DNA of 64,000 nucleotides from Apoda limacodes (GCA_946406115.1 OX291544.1:32071521-32135520), one strand, 5' to 3'; numbered from the stretch's first letter, positions 11,031 to 23,164 are shown. Translations and numbers: made by a program. Notes: a model not told the origin generated them from the sequence alone.

Positions 11031-11414
11031 CTTACCTATCTTTACTTTCACAATAACACTATTACTAAGTATAGGCTTCTGTCATTAGGTTTGGGCATTG
11101 TTTTCGCGCTCTTTTTATTTGTTTCCACAATTTATTTATTTAGAAAACAAGTGACATTGACAACGTCACAATGCATGTTTTTTTTTTGGTTTTGACAGTA
11201 ATCAATGACATACATATTATCCGTAATCTCTTGACAGCGTAGCGCGTAAGGGGGGTAGCTTCTACAATTGACGTGGGGAGCTCATTGATATTCTTACGTA
11301 CTACTAAAGTACTACAAGGCTTTACGGGGTAACTTAATGCGACTTGGTGGCTTAACGGGATCATTTTGTTTGAGTTTTTAATTATTATTATTTTTGTATG
11401 AAAAAAATGGGTAT

Positions 11415-11580
11415 GACGAACTGGAAAGCGCGGCGTGGGACGGCCTCCCGCTGGATGGCGTAAAGGTAGCGGGGAGCCGTTGGTTACAGGCGGCACAGAG
11501 TCGCACGCTGTAGAGAAAGTTAGGTGAGGCCTATGTCCAGCAGTGGACGCCAATGGGCTGATATGATGATGAAAAAAATT
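11415..11580 (+). mobile_element. RTE-clade LINE 3' end
   Basis: Contains 'GAGCCGTTGGTTACAGGC' and 'GAGGCCTATGTCCAGCAGTG', then 'GGGCTGATATGATGATG'. This is the hallmark of lepidopteran RTE 3' ends, with a (GATGAT) tail. A second copy of this end is at about 24240-24350. Confidence 0.75.
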
Positions 11581-12380
11581 AACACTTTAAAGACAAAAAA
11601 TACATTCGTTATTTTAATCTATGTGCTTGATACTGTCTCCCATTTTGATTAAGGCACTATATTTCCTTCCACACCATATTTTACTTGGCACTGGGAATTG
11701 TAGACAAATGTAATAGAAACTAAACGATTTTCAATAAAATAATCATAGATGTGCCGTACCGCTCAGTTGGTACGTGCGGTATTAATGGATTTTTACACTA
11801 AGCTTTTAGTTAAGAATTATTACAATGTTAAATAAAAAAATAACTAAAATAAACCCTTCACAAGAACCTGCATATCAATTAAAGATTTTATACAATAGCT
11901 TTTTGTATTCGGTAAAAAATGACCTTGACCGCAACTTTGTTTGTATTGCATGGTCACGTGACCTCAAAGTGCATTCAACAATGCAGCAAGATCCGATAAC
12001 GAGATGTTAAACATTGAATTTAAATATTTGAAGCAAAGAAACAATGATTAACTCGTAGATTCCGCTAATTCCGAGAGGAATACCTATTGGATTTTTAGCG
12101 CGGCACGGCGGCATGGACGTTTGTGAGTTGTATTTGTGGCGCACGCACTCAACGACTATATTACTTACAAGATATTATGTAGGTATTCGAAACTATTTGG
12201 TAATACTGCAAGAAAAAACAGCGCAGTGCGGTCGGTTCACAGGCCACAGCCGGGATACATTTCGTCACTCGTTTACATCATCCAAGTGCATAGGGGGAAG
12301 GAGGGTCAACATTCTTTTAAAGATTCACGGTTAATATTACTATTAAACATAATGTTACAGCATCGAAATATCTAAAGCTC
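11581..12380. other. AT-rich intronic sequence, nothing recognised
   Basis: No coding or structural signal I can defend. The overlapping open frames at 12113-12375 are short, share the same DNA in two frames and lack motifs. A stretch at 11752-11785 (GTACCGCTCAGTTGGTACG) superficially resembles a tRNA D arm but no cloverleaf follows. Confidence 0.4.
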
Positions 12381-12384
12381 ATTT

Positions 12385-14190
12385 CAAAATCAAAATCTTT
12401 TTATTGGGTATACAAAATCTTTAAATGGGTTACTAAAAACACTTTCGAATTGTCAAGTAAATTAACTACAACTAGCTTTATAAACTAATTACAATATTGT
12501 TTTATTGCGTGCGTCCAATAGGTAATCTTTGTAAAATCACAAACTAAACATTAAATTATAGTGTATCAACTAATAAATACATGTTTTGTATTGAAAACCT
12601 AAATAAACAAGATTTACAATGTAAATAGGTTAAATATAAAAAAAAAAATTAAAAAAAAACAATCAATGTTTAGGTAATATTTCAATTGCTGTTTTACAGA
12701 TTGCATAGAGGTGGGGGCGCCATGTGATACGTTAAAAGTCTTCAATTATTCTGTGGTGGGATTTAAAGTAACTCCCGAGAAAACTATATTTTCATATCAT
12801 ATATAATAATACACAGCAGACGTACATATATATATACTAAGAATACAAAGAAGTTTGCAAGAGCAGACCAGCCTCCACAGGCGGCACCCGTTCACAAGTA
12901 TTACACAGGAATCAGCCATCGCTTCGCTCAACCATGTTTTAGGGAACGTAACGACCCGACGCACATGCCACCACCGCAGAGACTTTGAGAGAGCATGACA
13001 CACTCAAGCAACTCCAATAAAACTTCGATTGTACTATATTCATATAACATATAATATTACACAGCAGACGTACATTAACATATATAGATATACACATACA
13101 TACATATTTACATTTTACAAACATATAAATTAATAAATAAATAGGTATTCATATACATATTAAAGTTAATATAAAATACACATACATGCATATATTCATA
13201 TATTCACATACAGACATATAATAATACATATATATATAAATATACAAATACATATAAAAGATATAAAATAAAACTATATGTAAATTAACTTATAGGTCCT
13301 ATCTGATTCAATCCTCGTTCGGCCGCCCGATAGCGGCAGGGCTCCGAACACGAGCGGGTGCTACACACAAACACGCACATATAAATATATGCATACACAC
13401 ATTTAAACAGACTTCGCACACCCAAAAGTGCCCCAGCCCCTACACAACAGCCCGGCAACAAACGCACATCAATTAAACTACCATCATTTCGGAAACTAGC
13501 CTAAGGAGAGGAGAAGTGACAAGAAGCTCCTGGATGTACACCTGTTATCTATCACTCATGCAGGAACAAGCCATCAAGTACACAATATCTATCCAAATAT
13601 GTACATACACACATACACGTACGTACTCGTGCGCCACACCCCGACACATACAAAGCCCCACCAAAACCAGGCAACCAAAGGCGGATTGCACATGGTGCAT
13701 CCCCTGGGTGCTTGCCAGCAACCACTATAAAGTAAACAACAGAGACATAACATCGTTACTTAGCTTGGTATTTAGAGTGCTCCTTTAACTTATCAAACTT
13801 AAATTACTAAAGTTTGAATAGAAAACCTAACGTTAATTTTGTGTAATACTAGGCCATACAATTTTGTCATTCAAATATTCATCTACTTTATAATATGCTT
13901 TCTTACATAGCAGATGTTTAATATAAAATTTAAACTGTCAACTAAGTTAAGAATTTCTACAGTTAACTTATTATAAAATTTTACACTGCTTCCCATAAAT
14001 GATTCGTTGGCTTTAGTAAGCCTACACTTTGGCATAGAAAGTTTATTTTTATTTCTTGTATTTAAGTTGTGCTTATCACTGTTCCTCGGAAATTGGGATA
14101 TATTTTTACGGACATTTCCTTCGCTAATCACGGTAAGAACCCACGGTAATGTTAAGGACATTATGTTTAGTACATATATAATCATTTTGC
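12385..14190 (-). mobile_element. CR1-like LINE remnants with intervening low-complexity sequence
   Basis: The - strand frame at 13883-14185 encodes the C-terminal end of a CR1-like ORF2 ('SEGNVRKNISQFPRN', 'HNLNTRNKNKLSMP', 'NESFMGSSVKFYNKL'), homologous to the copy at 35747-36049. Positions 12385-12440 (CAAAATCAAAATCTTTTTAT) look like the TTTGA-type 3' tail of such an element. Between them, about 12770-13830 holds a direct repeat around CACAGCAGACGTACAT (12811 and 13059), an ATACAT-rich stretch (13080-13280), and a more GC-rich non-coding part (13300-13740). Several short open frames there carry no motif. Confidence 0.55.
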
Positions 14191-14289
14191 TGCTTTTAAT
14201 GCGTTATTATTATACATTGCTATCTGTCATAGTCGCAAAATTCATGTTCATTCATGAAATGCCATTCAATTATGGAATTTTTTTTTGTT

Positions 14290-15600
14290 GATTTCAAACA
14301 TTTATCTATTTTCATTCAATAAAAACTTTTTTATTAATAATTTACTGGCGTTTTATTTTATATAGGAATACTCATAAGCATTGCGACTACTTATGGTAAA
14401 TAGCTCTTTACGATAATAACACGTGTTGAGTAGCGAAATGTCTATAGGTATTTAAATATATTCGGTGTAACTCAGTTTGTATCAAAAGTATGTTCGGATA
14501 CCATATAGCATATCTGTTAAAAGTGACAAAACTGTTGGTACAAAATCAAACGTTCTAGTTTTACATATTTTTTTTTGATTTTATTTTTTTGATATAGTGC
14601 GAGCCTAAGAGTTCAGTGTCTTTATACTGTATCGTCTGCGTCATTATCTACTACAAATTACATTATTTACTACTAAAAATATAGATGTGAAAGTTTTGAT
14701 ATTACAAATCGCAGCAAGGCTTAATAAATTTTGGTTGTAGTTTGGTTGTAGTTACCTATTTAGATACGTGGATTTTGATGATTCTTACGTCAATCGATTC
14801 GTCTTATCCTCTTAATCTTGCGAGTGTCATTAAAGATATGGCCGAAATCAAAATTCAATATGGCGGTAACCAAACGCCATATTGTGAAAAAGAAAAAAAA
14901 AAATTTAGAGAGGTAGCGCACAGCTAGTATTCGCTTAATTAAGCTGCCCGAACAATTAGAGCGGGGCATAGGGAGTACTTGCTTAAATGAGAAGACTGAA
15001 CTGGGGAAATACCTCCACCTTTGAAACCGCAGCCGTAATACTGCTAACATGAGTAGTGTTGTGTTCTTGACGGTAAGTAAGGTTGCCAGAGCTCTTGAGG
15101 ATTCGCTGCGCGGACAGCGGAGGAACGGCGGTGCTCGTTGCAGTCATTGCTCGGTGTAGACGCAGCGTGCTGGTACGGCGTTCAGGAAGACCTGATGAAA
15201 CGGCTGACCGCTTGCCGCCCGCAGGGTGAACGGGTTCCTAAACCCAGGGACTACATAATCTCCGCCCTGCTAGGCTGAACCGCCAACCCATGTAAAGTCT
15301 CTGAAGTAGTAGTCATGCCGGAGAAGGAGACCGGAGTGGACCAGGCTAATACAACAGAGGAGGATCAGGGGCCAGTTCTAAGCTTCGGCAGTTTTAGTAC
15401 CGCAACTTTTGTCCTCTAAGCTGTCTGTGCGATGAATCCTCATCTTTAGTCTAAGTAACTTTTTAAAATATGGCAAGTTATAAAAGTAAAAAAGTTTTTT
15501 TAGCGGCTTTAATGTCGACTTCTGCAATATCAGGGGTATTTAATGCAGTTCTACATTCTCTTTTTAACGTTAAAACGCAAATGAAATGCTAACTCGAGGT
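14290..15600. other. Intronic; GC-rich block, possible LINE 5' region
   Basis: 14290-15060 is AT-rich with nothing recognised. 15065-15420 is markedly more GC-rich and contains a 37-codon frame from ATG 15314 (MPEKETGVDQANTTEEDQG) that could be the start of a LINE first ORF. It lies directly upstream of, and on the same strand as, the Jockey-type RT remnant at 15600. I cannot prove they belong to one element. Confidence 0.35.
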
Positions 15601-17200
15601 TCAGTAAGAAAGCAACTGACAGAGCTAAATTCCAATTAATCAGCAAGATAAGTGGGCGATTTACGAGCTATCCTTCTGGGAGTCGTGCTTTCTGGTCGCT
15701 TCCTAATGCTGCCGAAGGGAACTTTTGCCAGTCGTCGTTACCACCACTGCGAAAGACCGATGGTGACTTTGCGCATAGTGCTAAAGAGAAAGCCGATCTA
15801 CTGGGCTATCTTTTTGCCTCTAACTCGATTATGAACGATGAAGGCGCTGTACCACCTACTATAACGTGGTGCGGTAAGACCATGCCAGAGCAAAGCAGCG
15901 GGCGTTGCTTTCTCTAGACATTCATAAGTCGAGTTGGGCAGACAGTATACCAGCAGTGGTGCTCAAGCAGTGTGCTCCTGAGTTATGTCCTGTACTCATG
16001 CGCCTCACCACGCTTTCCTACCACACTAGGTAATTTACGTCTTCATGGAAGGTGAATGTGACCCCGTCGCCCAAAAAGGGCGATAGATAAGATCCATCGA
16101 ATTACGGGCCTGTCGCTATTACCTCTCTCCTCTCCAAGGTTTTTTTTCTACTTTCGCCATAGTCGCTCGACTGGTGACCATCTAGAGTGTCTCACGCATC
16201 GATGGGCTAGTGCCCATAAAATCCCATTTTAAAATCAGGGGGAGGTTTCATCATGTAGCCTGTATATAGCGGAGGCGTTTGATAAGGTCTGGCACCAATA
16301 GAAGACCCCTGTCGAAGTTGCCATCTTACGGAGTGCCTGAGGGTTTTCAAATTGGTGGCTAGCTTTTTGTCCGGCAGACGCATATGAACCGGAGTTGACA
16401 GTAGTTGCTCTAATAGCATGGACATTAATGCTGGTAAGGCTCTGTGCTGTCTTCTACGCTGTTTCTACTGCATATCAATGACATGTTGGTCATCAATATG
16501 ATAGTATTGGAGACGCTTGTTACACGGGTCGTGCAAACACCCCTCGCTCCGCTGTGGAGGAAAAGCGCGGAGAACTTGAAAAAATTGGTCTCAAATTGAG
16601 ACCGCCCTGTCCAAGGTCTCTGACTGGGGATCGGAATACTTGGTCCGATTTAACCCTACAAAGACACAAGTTTACGCGTTCACCGCTAAGAAAACTCCAT
16701 TCACTGTGGTCCCACAATTCAAGAACACACCCCTCTCCATCTCCAAGAGCATTGGGATCCTTGGTGTTGACATCTCCAGCGATGTTCAGTTCCGAGATCA
16801 TTTGCAAGACAAGGTCAGTCTTGCGTCCAAAAAACTTGATGTACTCAACAGAGCGAAGAAGTACTTCACATCGGGGCAAAGGTTGCTGCTTTGCAAGTAG
16901 CAAAGTCGGCCCCATATGGAGTACTTATTGCTGCCATCTCTGAGTGATGCCAGCTTGATGGCGCTCATTCTCACACTATGGAACCGAAATGGTCGCGTAC
17001 AGTGCGGTTTCAGAGAAACTTCCTCCCACGTCTCGTGGTTTGTGGAATAAACTCTCCGCCAAGGTTTTCTCTGAGGACTACAGGATGAGGACTATCAAGG
17101 AAGAAGTTATGAGATTTAAAGGGTCGCGAGTGATACCTCGGTGACCGCTTACCATCAGTCGGACCGTATGCTTGTTTGCCACCTTAGTATTATAAAAAAA
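15600..17200 (+). mobile_element. Decayed Jockey-clade LINE ORF2 with 3' end
   Basis: Reading across frames gives ordered pieces of a Jockey RT: 'AVVLKQCAPELCPVLMRL', 'NVTPSPKKGDR', 'DPSNYGPVAITSLLSKVF', 'EAFDKVWH'-like 'AFDKVWHQ' near 16270, 'SKLPSYGVPEGF', 'LFLLHINDML' near 16460, then the C-terminal frame 16640-16900 ('LSISKSIGILGVDISSDVQF', 'KKLDVLNRAKKYFTSGQRL'), and finally the VRFQRNFLPR end plus the CTTACCATCAG 3' UTR. Many frameshifts, so dead. It defines the family to which the tails at 6455 and 55816 belong. Confidence 0.85.
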
Positions 17201-17940
17201 CATATATTCAAAATCATCTTTAGGTTCTATGTATCATTTTTTAATATGAATGACCATTTAGAATCTATAACGATTTATAGTTGGTTGGCAACCATTCTCA
17301 CTTAAATTTTCATTCTTATCACTTACCACCGCAAGCTACTTAATAATCTCTACAATATTAACTCTTTCAATATATTGACAAGATTGCGATATTTACCGTT
17401 GTAATTCAGATTTAAACGTGACAAATAAAAATAAATCAATTAAAAAACCAATTGCGTAAAAATGAACTATAAATAAAAACTGAAAAGAGAAAAATAAGTC
17501 CAGTAATGATAAATTCTAATGCGAAACATACCTAGCTACTCTAACAGTCGGGAGTAGTCGGGTCCCATTTTAAATGTTTAAGTTATTAATAATTAATATA
17601 TTGAAATGCTTGTTCCTTTATTTGCAACTGAAAGTCTTTGTACCAATTTAGTGGTTTTATTAAAAAATAATAGTATTTCTGAACAAATTTATTTTATAGC
17701 AATTTGCACAGGGCTCACAATGGAAACTCTTAGGAGGCATAATTATGTTATTTGATTTATTAAAAACTAATTTTAAAATGCCCGTAAAGGTTTTTGAGAT
17801 TACCGCGGACATACATACAGACACGCCATTTTCATATACAAGTAGAGAATACTATCTTTTATATACGTCTATTTTTCTGTGCGTATTCTTATGAAGAGAG
17901 TAGAGTTACGAGAAGTAATTGCACTTAAACAGCCTCACTA
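17201..17940. other. AT-rich intronic sequence, nothing recognised
   Basis: No coding, RNA or repeat signal that I can support in this stretch. Confidence 0.4.
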
Positions 17941-17949
17941 GCTTTATTA

Positions 17950-18425
17950 TATAGTTCATTATACCGATGGAGTTTGCTGTAGCAAGCTATGGCTGCAGCT
18001 ATCGTTCGTTAAAGCTCGGATTATATTTTTTCTCGCGGAAACTTTTGAATTTTAGGGCACCCATCCAGAGATGGCAGCAGTACTCCATATCGGCACCTCA
18101 AAAGGAAAAAAGGAACCCTTATAGGATCACTTTGTTGTTCGTATGTCTGTCTGTCAAGACCCTCTTTTTCACAAACGCGTTAAGGTATCAAGTTGAATTT
18201 AGCTCAACGGCCCCTTAAAGCTGTTAAATAATTAAGCTTCTACGTCAATTAAATAAAAAAATACGGCCATTATTGTCGCATATTTTGGCATTCACAAATA
18301 AATCAAAATCTTTGGGGTACTGCCGGCTGTCCTAGAGTCATGAGATTTGACACGAAGCAAGGTCTAACATTACAAATATAGGAAAAAATCCAAAAACTGA
18401 TCATAAACCTGTGAGACTTATTGTT
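17950..18425 (-). repeat. Two nested lepidopteran interspersed repeats
   Basis: About 17955-18055 is the reverse of the ATAAATGCGAAAG-type repeat (GCAAGCTATGGCTGCAGCTA). About 18090-18425 is the reverse of the AAGTGCGAGTC-type repeat (GGAACCCTTATAGGATCACT, then GTCTGTCTGTCAAGACC, ending in AAACCTGTGAGACTTATTG). Copies of the second are at 33640-34110, 45335-45690 and 55360-55800. It ends just before the acceptor of the last MESK2 exon. Confidence 0.65.
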
Positions 18426-18470
18426 ATTATATTTGCGTTAGTAAACTAACTTCTGTATGTAATATTCCAG

Positions 18471-18659
18471 CCCGCGAAGGTCGCCCAATCCTTGCTGCTG
18501 TTTTGCCAAGGTCAAGGTCTCCTGACGTCCCTGCCACCGCCGGGCGTGGAGCGGCGCATGTCCCGCGCGATGTCCATGGAGGAATACGACAAACCTAACA
18601 TCAGGCGGCTGTCCCTCACCCCCAGCGTATCAGAGTCGCCCCCGCCGAGGAAATTGTAG
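18471..18659 (+). CDS. MESK2: NDRG family protein (MESK2-like), terminal coding exon
   Basis: Starts after the ATATTCCAG acceptor in phase 0, fitting the exon at 875-1037, and encodes 62 residues before TAG (18657-18659). It begins PAKVAQSLLLFCQGQGLL, the last helix of the NDRG fold ('PxKxxxAxxxFxQGxGxL'). A low-complexity tail follows: VERRMSRAMSMEEYDK, then RRLSLTPSVSES. The Ser/Thr-rich, basic tail (RRMSRAMS, RRLSLTPS) is typical of NDRG C-termini, which in vertebrates are phosphorylated by SGK1-type kinases at RxRxxS/T-like sites; phosphorylation here is inference. Base composition is much more GC-rich than the surrounding intron. Confidence 0.92.
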   Translation, partial: PAKVAQSLLLFCQGQGLLTSLPPPGVERRMSRAMSMEEYDKPNIRRLSLTPSVSESPPPRKL

Positions 18660-18664
18660 GCCGC

Positions 18665-18720
18665 GACCTTGACAGTTTACTCTTTGCCGGAGTAGACTGT
18701 CAAGTTTGGAGATCAAGGTC
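18665..18720 (+). promoter_or_regulatory. Hairpin in MESK2 3' UTR
   Basis: TTGACAGTTTACTC (18669-18682) pairs with GAGTAGACTGTCAA (18690-18703) across a 7-nt loop, with a single G-U wobble. An outer GACCTTG (18665-18671) can alternatively pair with CAAGGTC (18714-18720). It begins six bases after the stop codon. Could be an RNA regulatory structure; function unknown. Confidence 0.5.
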
Positions 18721-18880
18721 TAGGAGCGTTAATGTGGAACTCCTGAAGGCGGTGAGCGTCGCAGTTGTACTTCAAAATGCGAGCTAGCTAACTGTTAGAT
18801 AGTAATAGGGCTGAAAGCATAATGTTTTATGGTATTAGTTAGTATGTAGGTATAGTGTATTGGTAATTTATTAAAATTAG

Positions 18881-18934
18881 CAAGACGCTGTCTGTATACA
18901 AGACGTTGTATGTATGCAAGACGCTGTATGTATA
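18881..18934 (+). repeat. 18-bp tandem repeat, three copies
   Basis: Units CAAGACGCTGTCTGTATA, CAAGACGTTGTATGTATG and CAAGACGCTGTATGTATA follow one another without gaps. They lie in the inferred MESK2 3' UTR. The repeated YIQRL peptides on the - strand are a by-product of the 18-bp period. Confidence 0.8.
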
Positions 18935-19935
18935 CAATCCAAACAGTTGCTGAAGTCGAAGATGAAAATATTTGAACTGACATTTTGCCATCTCCATCTT
19001 CAAATGTGTCAAGTTATTAGGTTGCTTTGATTCTGCAAATAAAATTTACATTTAAATGTAATGTAATGCTTTGGTAGCAGTAATAATAGATCCAGCAAAG
19101 GGCCATGCCATGCAGCATGCTGTGTCGCGTGGTTCCTTAGCTAGGTGCAATAATATATCCCAGGTAACTTCCGTTTAAGTGTTACTCATTGGTGAAAATT
19201 AAGATGTAGAATTTTATTTTAGAATCAAATATAAATACGGTTTAGAACTCATGAATAAATGAAATCTACTTGATACTAATACATAAGTTGGCTGTAATCC
19301 TAATATCGTAGTATTATAACAAGAAACAAAAACTAAAAGAGTAACTTCTATACCTAAACTTTTAAAATACCTATTTTGAGAAATTATACATAGTTTTATA
19401 TTTATGAAACTTGGAAAATAAGGAAATTCAGTGCATCTATTACAGCAAATACTTAAAAAAAATATGTAAGAATAAGTAGAGATATATTATATGAAAATTA
19501 TTGCTATGATAATGTTAAATGTTATTAAATATTTATTCAGTAACTTGTTAACGTGTATTACATTTTTTATTTGTCGAAAATATAATTTAAATTGTAAATT
19601 AAAAAAAAAAATATAATCCAACAAAAATATTTATATCAATGTGTATAACAAAAATATTCATATAATTGAATAATTAATGACAAACTGTAAGTAGTACATT
19701 GAATATTTCACCAATCTGAAGTCAAAAATGTACGAATTAGCAAAAATTTACTTGTAGTATTGAAATAGCAAATTGTCGCTGCTGACGTTAAATTATTAAA
19801 TTGTTTTTATTTTTGTAAATGAAGCTACTATATATTTAAAGAGATAGATTTTCGTTTAAGAATTTTATATATTAAGTATATTATCTTTCTGTAGTTAAAG
19901 TAGGTATTAAATATGTTTATGTAAATCTAAATAAA

Positions 19936-21170
19936 CATTGTTTAACCGAACTGGCATTTTGTTATTAACTTGACTTTTGACTTTTCCACAATATTTTAAT
20001 TCTATACTTTAGGTAATGTGTGACCTTATTTCGCTTTGTGTTCAACCGTCAAATCTATACATATAATTAAATGGTAGGAAAGTCAAAACCGTAGGTACAT
20101 TGAATATTTTTTTAAAAGAATACTTGGGGTGTGATCTACAATCGATACCGAAGCCAAAAATATTGTTTTTAGAATTTTTGTCTTTTTGTCTGTATGTCTG
20201 TATGTATGTTCGGGATAAACTCAAAAAGTACTGCATGGATTTACTTCAAATTTGGCACGAATATTATAAAGAAGTCGGGTCAACATAAAGACTACATATT
20301 ATCACGCTATCAGGTAAACGAGCAGGTGAACGAGCAGTGAACCTTTATTTCTTCAACGCATTCTGTAACAACGTGTAATCTAACGACGCATATTTGACTT
20401 ACTTCCTAATTATTAATTATTCTTCTCACACATAGCCATTTATTTTATGTAAAAAAATCGTGTAAAGTCATAACTTAGATGTGTTATAAGTTTTCACCAT
20501 ATAAAAATGTTTCCTATTTGCTAACTAGATGGCGTTGGCGTCGAATTAGTTTCGTTCACAAAAAGTGATGTTATAGTATAGCGTTCACGCAGACGACCTA
20601 GCGGGCAGCAGCTAGTTAAAAAAAAAAAGCCTGGGATTGAAATTGTTTTAAATTTTACTACGTCGTTTTATTTAGTACTTCACTGTATGGTTTACAGAAG
20701 ACCCTCTTTTGTCAAATTTCATCAAAACGACGGACGGACAGAAATGACGAACCTAATACACTGAGAGAAATGCGTAGTCTAGTCAGTAATGGTTAAACCG
20801 TAAATACCAGTGTACGTACGTATCCCACTTAAATCTGTATGCTGCATACGTATTACGTAGACAACACCATGTCGACAAAAAATCCGAATAGTGGCAACAC
20901 CATTTTGCGTAATGGCATAACCGTACTACCATTATTCCTGCGGGCTCCTACATCTCCCGTAAGATACATCATGCATAAGTACGTTCCTGCAGTTTTACTC
21001 TAATTACTACGTATTCAGCTGCATGCCGAGTACTGCAAAAACAATAATGTTATAATTAGTCTGGAATATCTGCGTGTCCCGTCAGATCACTTTTAAATTT
21101 GAATTTCGATTTTAAAAAATTACTTGACAACCTTTATTATCGGTAAGTATAACTTTCGACAAAGTGCTTT
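19936..21170. repeat. Intergenic; interspersed repeat around 20100-20620
   Basis: About 20110-20620 contains blocks common in lepidopteran genomes: GATACCGAAGCCAAAAATAT, a TGTCTGTATGTATG run, TACTGCATGGATTTACTTC, AAGAAGTCGGGTC, CTAGATGGCGTTGGCGTC and AGCGGGCAGCAGCTAGTT. About 20665-20760 resembles the AAGTGCGAGTC-type repeat (GACGGACGGACAG). The rest shows nothing recognisable. Confidence 0.5.
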
Positions 21171-21174
21171 AATG

Positions 21175-22510
21175 CTGTAAAAACATTGCAAAGTCTGTCC
21201 TGGTGGGTACTACTTACTGCATTGACGTTTAAATGTACTCTAGTGATTGTTTGGTTGTTCAATATAGATTAGATAAAACACCGAGTTTGTGTTGTTTCAT
21301 CTAACGGCTTTGACGTTTAGATACGCGGCAAAGCAGATGTGTTACCACAGTTAAATTAGGTCAAACTAACAGTTTGGCGGTTCAAGTTACCGGAGTAGAT
21401 CTAACTTCTGTCAGTATTGGCAGTTCAAACGGTTTTGCTGCGTTCGAATAGCTTCAACACATTGCAAAGTTTGTCCTGGTACTACTAACTGCATTGCCGT
21501 TTAAATGTGCTGTATTGTCTGTTTGGTCGTCCAACATAGACTCATGGTATAATTATAATACTCTTTGCATAGACTGGAAGTCACATATATATTGTGTTGT
21601 TTCATCTAACGGCTTTGACGTTTAGATACGCGGCAAAGCAGATGTGTTACCACAGTTAAATGAGGTCAAACTAACAGTTTGGCGGTTCAAGTTACCGTAG
21701 TAGATCTAACTCCTGTCAGTATTGGCAGATCAAACGGTTTTGCTGCGTTCGAATAGCTTCAACGCATTGCCAAGTTTGTCCTGGTACTACTAACTGCATT
21801 GCCGTTTAAATGTGCTGTATTGTCTGTTTGGTCGTCCAACATAGACTAGGTGGAACACATAGACTATATTGTTTAAGCAAACGGCTTTGACGTTTAGATG
21901 CGCGGTAAAGCAGATGTGTTACCACAGTTAAATTAGGTCAAACTAACAGTTTGGTTGTTTGCTTGAGCACATTGCCAAGTTTGCCCTGGTACTACTTACT
22001 GCATTGCCGTTTAAATGTGCTGTATTGTCTGTTTGGTCGTCCAACATAGACTGGAAGGAACAAAAAGATTGTGTTGTTTCAGCAAACGGCTTTGACGTTT
22101 AGATGCGCTGTAAAGAAGCTGTGTAACCACAGTAAAGTTGGGTTAAACTTGCTGTTTACCCGTCTAAATTCACGGAGTAGATCTAATTCCTGTCAGTATT
22201 GGCAGATTAAACGGTTTTGCTGCGTTCGAATAGCTTCAACACATTGCCAAGTTTGTCCTGGTACTACTAACTGCATTGCCGTTTAAATATGCTGTATTAT
22301 CTGTTTGGTCGTCCAACATAGACTAGATGGCACACATAGATTATATTGTTTCAGCAAATGACTTTGACGTGTAGATGCGCTCTAAAAAAGCTGTGTAACC
22401 ACAGTAAAGTTTGGTTCAAATTTGCTGTTTATCCGTCTTAGTTCACGGAGTAGGTATAAATCTCCCAGCCAGTCTTGGTGCAACTAGCGGCTTTGCCGCG
22501 TAAATAATAT
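21175..22510. repeat. Long-period satellite, five units of 205-305 bp
   Basis: The anchor CATTGNCGTTTAAATGT recurs at 21220, 21492, 21797, 22002 and 22274, giving spacings of 272, 305, 205 and 272 bp. Each unit has ordered blocks: TGTTTGGTCGTCCAACATAG, AACGGCTTTGACGTTTAGAT, a GTGT(T/A)ACCACAGT block, CAAACTAACAGTTTGGCGG and AAACGGTTTTGCTGCGTTCG. Length differences come from loss of whole blocks. Identity between units is high. No coding frame persists. It lies between the MESK2 3' end and the SAM gene. Confidence 0.85.
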
Positions 22511-23160
22511 AACTTACGTTTTTGTATTGCCACATTACAGAAAATTATCTGTAACTTGTGACAAGGGTAATACTATGATACACAATCCTTAAAGAAGGAA
22601 TGTTCATAAAATGAATAAAGCAAAGTTTGACTTAGGTACTTCGTTTTATTCAACATATTACATTAGACATGTGAAACTGGTCAGTTATATAACGCAAGTG
22701 GCTAATCCGGTAAAGTGTTGCATGCAATGTAATGGTTTGCTACTTCGGTAGATGCGACTGCTAGATCTCAATTGCATTTCGCAGAGGAGAACCATAGGTG
22801 CTGAAAGTTATTTTGATATAAGTAAAGGTGCTGCTTTATAAGCCGCAAGTCTAGCCCCATATAGAAAGAAAGAAAAGAAAAATATTTATTTAGCACTCAT
22901 TAAATCATGTTTTTAAAAATAATAAAAAACTAAAATAATATCATAAAAATTAATAAACAGAATAATCCTTCAACTAGATTAGTTAGTGCCATAAAGGTCT
23001 CTTTCTCAGTATGAGCTGCAGCAAAAGCTACAGCACTGATATTCTGTAAGAGCCTATTCGGGCTGTCATTAACCAGTGAAGTGAGTGAACGGTGAAAACA
23101 TGAAACTAAACATTACACTACGTGGACGAAAAAAATTAAAATAATAAGTTAATCTGTGGA
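22511..23160. other. Intergenic, nothing convincing
   Basis: Non-coding. The part from about 22860 (GAAAGAAAGAAAAGAAAAAT, then TTTATTTAGCACTC) looks like the tail end of a reversed retroelement but no family is clear. Confidence 0.35.
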
Positions 23161-23164
23161 ATTG

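Larger units (their letters stand above)
1038..18470 (+). other. MESK2: 17.4 kb intron of MESK2 carrying nested genes and transposons
   Basis: Interval between two phase-compatible NDRG exons. It contains an intronless SDR gene on the same strand (5410-6387), a decayed THAP locus (7523-9328), a TIR element (7978-8648), copia, Jockey, CR1-like and RTE fragments, and short lepidopteran repeats. I saw no further NDRG coding exon inside, although an alternative exon without homologous sequence could be missed. Size and content are those of an old intron expanded by transposon insertion. Confidence 0.8.
18660..19935 (+). other. MESK2: Probable MESK2 3' UTR
   Basis: AT-rich sequence after the MESK2 stop with candidate poly(A) signals, the last convincing AATAAA at 19930-19935. 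It contains a hairpin directly after the stop (18665-18720) and three 18-bp tandem units (18881-18934). Length about 1.3 kb if the last signal is used; an AATAAA near 19038 would give a short form. Extent is inferred, not shown by transcript data. Confidence 0.5.

Noticed and set aside
11752..11790. tRNA-like start (GTACCGCTCAGTTGGTACG)
   Set aside because: No anticodon or T arm can be formed downstream.
16520..16943. 131- and 129-residue frames in the LINE at 16.5 kb
   Set aside because: The third frame (16640-16900) gives the recognisable RT C-terminal sequence; these are shadows.
18795..18983. - strand frame with YIQRL repeats
   Set aside because: Product of the 18-bp tandem repeat in the MESK2 3' UTR.
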